DNA of 64,000 nt. Origin: Gammaproteobacteria bacterium UBA5078. GTDB taxonomy: Bacteria; Pseudomonadota; Gammaproteobacteria; Pseudomonadales; Pseudohongiellaceae. This document shows, one piece after another, positions 60,140-64,000 of the stretch. The notes below the pieces were generated by a model that did not search any database, had not been told where the DNA came from, and saw only the letters and a program-made list of their open reading frames with translations. Both the position numbers and the translations under genes were made by a program. Where the stretch lies: positions 151,173 to 215,172 of the forward strand of contig DIAM01000004.1 of NCBI GenBank assembly GCA_002416505.1. Direction: 5' to 3'. Position 1 is the stretch's first letter, and the number at the start of each line of letters is the position of its first letter.

Positions 60140-63093
60140 GATGCAGCCACGCTTGGAAATAGGCGTTGCCACACGCGCCCCACGCCCGCTTGTAGCTGCG
60201 CGAGCTCTTCGGGCAAGTCGCCCTGCTCCATCTGTGCCAAGGCGAAGTGATGCAGCGCCGAGCGCAGGCCCAAATAAGCCTGAGTCAATAGCTCGTGCTC
60301 CTCGGCATTGAGTAGTCCAGCCTCCCGGGCAGCCTCGAGGATACGCATATTGTCCGGATATCTGAGCAGCTCCGGGTGCGCACTACAGTGGGCTAACACG
60401 AGGTATTGCACCATGAACTCTATGTCGACGATGCCACCCGCGGAATGCTTGATGATGAAAGAGAGCTTGCTGCGCTCGGTGGCGGGTTTCTTGGCGAACT
60501 CGTCACGCATCCGCGTGCGCATATTGCTGACATCCTTGATCAACTCTACGGGGTCACGTTCCGCACTTAGAATATTCGCGCGCAGAGCGCTGAACTCTAA
60601 TTGCAGCTTGCTACTGCCCGCCACCGCTCGCGCTCTTACCAGTGCTTGATGTTCCCAGGTCCAGGCATCTTTGCGCTCGTAACTCTCGAACGCCTCCATC
60701 GAACTGACCAGCAATCCGGACTCCCCAGATGGGCGCAAGCGCATATCGATCTCATAGAGCCTGCCCGACAGGGTCTGGGTACCAAGCATCATGATCACGC
60801 GCTGCGCCAACCGCGTGTAGAGTTCGCGGCTATTGATACTGCGCTGGCCCTCGCTAACCACGGTATCCTCTGTCAACGCGCCACTATGCAGGAACACGAG
60901 ATCGAGATCGGAAATATAGCTGAGCTCGATTCCCCCTAGTTTGCCGAAGCCGAGGACGACGAAGTCCATCTCGCCGTGCTCACCGCTGCTGTTAACCGGA
61001 TAGCCAAATTTGCGGGTGAGATAATCCCAGCTTAGCGCAAGAACTTGCTCCAGCACCGCCTCGGCGGTAAAGCTCAGATAGTCACTCACCTTCATCACCG
61101 TAAGTCGGCCCGAGATCTGGGCGGCTGCAACCTGCAAGGTATGAGACTGTTTGAAATAGCGCAGCGTCTCCATCTGGTCTTCGAAATTATCCGGGTCGAT
61201 ACGCAACAATTGCTGCGCAAGCTCCTCCTGCAATACCGCCTTCTCCGGCGGCTCATCGATGCCACCGAGTAGCTCGTCGAGCAGCACCGGGTGCTGGCTG
61301 AGGAACTCGCTGACGAAAGGACTCGCGGTGCACAGGCGTACGACTGCGCTCAAGACATTGCGATTCTCGAGCATCAACACGAGATAGGCGGTGCGCCGAC
61401 TCACTGCGCTTATCAACATCATCACGCGCGCTAGGGCTAGGCTAGGGGTTTCCACTTGGGACACCGCATCGAGTAGCACCGGCATGAAGCGCGTGAACCG
61501 CACGCGGCTCTCGCCTTCCAATACCACGAAGTTGCGGTCCTTGCGAAAATCGTGAATTAGTTTCGCGCTCGCGGGCGCATCCTCGAAACCCTTCTGTTCA
61601 AGAAATTTCTGCGCCGCGCTCTCTGTCATCTCTTCACGCCACAGCTGGCCCCACTCACGCTCCTGTGCACTGCTTACCGCTTGTGTATCCTCCTCGTCGG
61701 TGCGAATGACGTCGGCGAAGTGTTGAGCCACACGAAAACGATGCTGTTCGAGCGCGACGATCAAGGCATCCCAATCGGCATAGCGCATCGCTAACGCTAC
61801 GCGCTGTTGATCGATGGCGTCTGACACCAGAGTCTGGGTCTGCTTATTCGCCAAGCCCTGCAGCTTATGCTCTAGGCTGCGCAGAAAGGCATAGGCCTCG
61901 CGCAGCTCATCGACTGTCTCTACGGGCAAGTAGTCATTCGCCTGCAACACCGCCATGGCCTTATAGAGCGATGGCTCTTGCAGACGCTTATCACGACCGC
62001 CATGTACTAATTGTAATGCTTGTACGATGAACTCGACCTCACGAATTCCGCCAGAGCCTAACTTAATATCTCTATTCAGGCCTTTGCGCCGCACCTGTTT
62101 GTTGATCTGCATCTTCATGCTGCGCAGCGCGTCGAAGGCTGAAAAATCTAGGTAACGCCTATAGATGAATGGGCTGAGTTGTTTCAGCAAGCCGCGCCCT
62201 TGTTGCAAGTCGCCCGCCACAATGCGGCCCTTGATCAAGGCATAACGCTCCCAGTCGCGCCCCTGGTTCTGGTAATAGGTTTCCATCGAGTCGAAGCTGC
62301 ACACCAAGGCTCCCTCGCTACCATAGGGGCGCAGTCGCATATCTACTCTGAACACGAAGCCATCGGGTGTCACCGTGTCGAGCGCATCGATAAGGGCTTG
62401 GCCTAGACGCATGAAGAACTGTTGATTCGCGATAGGTTCGCCTTGTTCGGGTCGCGTCTCACCACTCTCGGGATAGGCGAATATAAGATCTATATCGGAG
62501 GAAAGATTGAGCTCATTCGCCCCAAGCTTGCCCATGCCAATCACAACCAACTGCATGGGCTTCCCAGTTCGCTCGCCTACTGGCTCTCCCCATTTATCAG
62601 ATAAGGTGGCATGTAGCACACTCAACGCACAGTCTAGCGCGGCATCCGCTAAAGCCGATATGTCTGCGCAAATCTCTAAGACCTGCGCCTTGTTGCAGAC
62701 ATCGCGCCAAATTATGCGCAGCATCTGCTTCTGTTGGAAGAGGCGCAGCACACTCTTCAACGCCGCCTCCTGATCCGCCTCGCCTAGTGTCTTGTCCTCG
62801 CCTAGGGCTTGCGTCAGTTCACCCTTATAGTCTTGTTTATTGCAGCGCTCGAGTTCACCGCTGCGCACTAGCTCGACCAATAGGCTCGGGCGTTTTATGC
62901 ACAACTGCGCCACATAGTCGCTCGCACTCCATACCGCACATAGTTCTTGAGCAAACTGCGCGTTCTCGGCGACAAGCGTGCTCAGTTTATCTACATCGGC
63001 TAAGCCACTGTCCTGCTCACTCTGAACAAGACGAAGCCAGTATCGTTCGACGATTTCGCGAACGGCTAAGGGAAGATTTTGAGTATCCAACAT
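60136..63093 (-). CDS. glnE: Bifunctional glutamine synthetase adenylyltransferase/deadenylase
   Basis: 985 residues (E. coli 946). It attaches and removes AMP on glutamine synthetase in response to PII and glutamine. Two nucleotidyltransferase domains are visible, each with the G-K-L-G and DxD pattern: 'VIGMGKLGANELNLSSDIDLIF' in the N-terminal half (deadenylylation) and 'VLGFGKLGGIELSYISDLDLVF' in the C-terminal half (adenylylation). 'GSGGIREVEFIVQALQLVHGG' and 'HSAGGIVDIEFMVQYLVLAH' are the matching later blocks. The gene heads the waaF-led LPS run through an ATGA overlap. Confidence 0.95.
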   Translation of the reverse strand: MLDTQNLPLAVREIVERYWLRLVQSEQDSGLADVDKLSTLVAENAQFAQELCAVWSASDYVAQLCIKRPSLLVELVRSGELERCNKQDYKGELTQALGEDKTLGEADQEAALKSVLRLFQQKQMLRIIWRDVCNKAQVLEICADISALADAALDCALSVLHATLSDKWGEPVGERTGKPMQLVVIGMGKLGANELNLSSDIDLIFAYPESGETRPEQGEPIANQQFFMRLGQALIDALDTVTPDGFVFRVDMRLRPYGSEGALVCSFDSMETYYQNQGRDWERYALIKGRIVAGDLQQGRGLLKQLSPFIYRRYLDFSAFDALRSMKMQINKQVRRKGLNRDIKLGSGGIREVEFIVQALQLVHGGRDKRLQEPSLYKAMAVLQANDYLPVETVDELREAYAFLRSLEHKLQGLANKQTQTLVSDAIDQQRVALAMRYADWDALIVALEQHRFRVAQHFADVIRTDEEDTQAVSSAQEREWGQLWREEMTESAAQKFLEQKGFEDAPASAKLIHDFRKDRNFVVLEGESRVRFTRFMPVLLDAVSQVETPSLALARVMMLISAVSRRTAYLVLMLENRNVLSAVVRLCTASPFVSEFLSQHPVLLDELLGGIDEPPEKAVLQEELAQQLLRIDPDNFEDQMETLRYFKQSHTLQVAAAQISGRLTVMKVSDYLSFTAEAVLEQVLALSWDYLTRKFGYPVNSSGEHGEMDFVVLGFGKLGGIELSYISDLDLVFLHSGALTEDTVVSEGQRSINSRELYTRLAQRVIMMLGTQTLSGRLYEIDMRLRPSGESGLLVSSMEAFESYERKDAWTWEHQALVRARAVAGSSKLQLEFSALRANILSAERDPVELIKDVSNMRTRMRDEFAKKPATERSKLSFIIKHSAGGIVDIEFMVQYLVLAHCSAHPELLRYPDNMRILEAAREAGLLNAEEHELLTQAYLGLRSALHHFALAQMEQGDLPEELAQLQAGVGRVWQRLFPSVAAS

Positions 63094-63164
63094 ACAGTCT
63101 ATTTTCTCTTTCTATGATGTTTATTTCTTATTGGCGACGAGGCGATAACATGGCGTTGCAATCT

Positions 63165-64000
63165 CTACTTAGTTTGCTCGGGGGTCACTCTTAACACCTC
63201 ATTGATCGTCGTGATTCCGGTGGCGACCTTGAGCGCCCCACTCAGACGCAGGCTGTGCATGCCCTCCTTGTAGGCCTCTTGGCGCAGCTTGGGGAGATCT
63301 GACTTGTCGTCCACATACATTTGCAGCGCCTCACTCATTGGCATTACTTCGTAGATTCCCTGCCGGCCCTTGAAACCCGTCTCGCGACACTCGAGACAGC
63401 CAACGCTCTGGGAGATCGCCTTGGGCACGCGCATCTTGAAGGGATTGGTGATGATTTTCCATTCGCCCTCACTGATAGAGGTTTCGGTTTTGCAATGCGG
63501 GCACAGCACCCTCACGAGCCGCTGTGCCACGACCCCAACCACCGTGGCCTTGATCAGATAGGAGGGCACGCCGAGCTCTAGGAGTCGCGTAATTGCAGAT
63601 GGCGCATCGTTGGTGTGTAGCGTGGTGAATACGAGATGGCCAGTAAGCGCCGCCTGAACCGCCATCTGCGCAGTATCTAAGTCGCGCACCTCGCCGATCA
63701 TGATGATATCCGGGTCCTGACGCAGTAGTGCCTTAACGCCACTGGCGAAATCCAGATCGATATTGTCTTGGACCTGCATCTGATTGAAGCGCGGCTCCAC
63801 CATCTCGATCGGGTCTTCGATAGTGCAGACATTGACCTCTTCGGTTGCCAGCATCTTGAGTGTCGAATACAGCGTTGTCGTCTTACCACTGCCCGTCGGT
63901 CCAGTGATGATAACGATGCCATGGTTGTGCCCGATGATGGACTTCCAGCGCTGCAGATCCTCGCCGACTAGACCGAGACTTTCGAATGGTCGCAGCAAGA
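63165..64000 (-). CDS. GspE/PilB-type secretion or pilus ATPase (partial, N-terminus beyond window)
   Basis: About 277 C-terminal residues are visible; the frame runs off the right edge, so the first codon in view is internal. It powers assembly of a type IV pilus or type II secretion pseudopilus. Walker A is 'ITGPTGSGKTTTLY', the Asp box is 'CTIEDPIEM', Walker B is 'DPDIIMIGEVRD' and the His box is 'LTGHLVFTTLHTNDA'. A tetracysteine zinc site is formed by 'CPHC' and 'CLEC' about 40 residues apart, as in GspE/PilB and unlike PilT. GspE and PilB cannot be separated without the N-terminus and neighbours. It lies 71 bp downstream of glnE's start, in the same direction upstream of it. Confidence 0.9.
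   Translation of the reverse strand, partial: LLRPFESLGLVGEDLQRWKSIIGHNHGIVIITGPTGSGKTTTLYSTLKMLATEEVNVCTIEDPIEMVEPRFNQMQVQDNIDLDFASGVKALLRQDPDIIMIGEVRDLDTAQMAVQAALTGHLVFTTLHTNDAPSAITRLLELGVPSYLIKATVVGVVAQRLVRVLCPHCKTETSISEGEWKIITNPFKMRVPKAISQSVGCLECRETGFKGRQGIYEVMPMSEALQMYVDDKSDLPKLRQEAYKEGMHSLRLSGALKVATGITTINEVLRVTPEQTK

Overview
The window reads as chromosomal DNA of a Gammaproteobacterium, most likely an aerobic marine-type relative of Cellvibrionales or Pseudomonadales. The evidence is the family content and the gene order. The blocks nudF-DUF1249-cpdA-yqiA-parE-parC, thiC/tolC, waaA plus an FAD oxidoreductase/aldo-keto reductase pair, hldE, and carbamoyltransferase-LPS kinases-waaG-waaC-waaF-glnE recall, from memory, the arrangement in Pseudomonas. 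Proteins are dense, many genes overlap at ATGA or TAATG junctions, and I saw no tRNA, rRNA, CRISPR array, insertion sequence or phage gene.

Layout. 1-6.8 kb is a signalling block on the minus strand: a multi-membrane-span histidine kinase (cut by the window edge), a GNAT-type acyltransferase, and a periplasmic-binding/CHASE/PAS/GGDEF/EAL protein. 6.9-14.2 kb holds topoisomerase IV (parC, parE) in a run with yqiA, cpdA, DUF1249, nudF and a nearby parvulin ppiC. 14.4-19.3 kb is an ECF sigma factor/ChrR stress module with a divergent operon (SnoaL-like, DUF1365, cyclopropane-fatty-acid-synthase-like methyltransferase, exported unknown). Both sides carry a TGATCT-N18-TAA promoter-like sequence, so the sigma factor probably drives itself and the lipid-modifying operon.

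19.5-23 kb holds a DUF2889 gene and a two-component pair matching the proteobacterial dedicated sortase system (PdsS/PdsR), with no sortase in view. 23.3-38 kb is metabolic and mixed: two related GST-like proteins, DAHP synthase, thiC, tolC, hemH, an exported SGNH hydrolase, a GTPase/DUF3482-DUF2868 membrane pair, a lipocalin-like protein, tesB and a cupin. Palindromic extragenic elements about 100 bp long lie at 24.1, 29.2 and 29.4 kb. 38-50 kb holds pepQ, an exported M20 peptidase, waaA, an FAD oxidoreductase/aldo-keto reductase pair, sppA, chrA, hldE and a voltage-gated K+ channel. 50-60 kb is lipopolysaccharide assembly: an LpxL-type acyltransferase and a membrane glycosyltransferase-like protein on plus, then on minus a translationally coupled run waaF, waaC, waaG, waaP, a tandem-kinase protein and a carbamoyltransferase. 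This predicts a heptose-based, phosphorylated and carbamoylated core. The window ends with glnE and the C-terminal part of a GspE/PilB ATPase.

The parts I consider most worth following are the kinase/GNAT signalling block with its dyad-rich control region, the divergent ECF promoters, the sortase-type two-component pair without its sortase, and the dyad overlapping the tolC promoter. All function calls come from reading motifs; no database search was possible.
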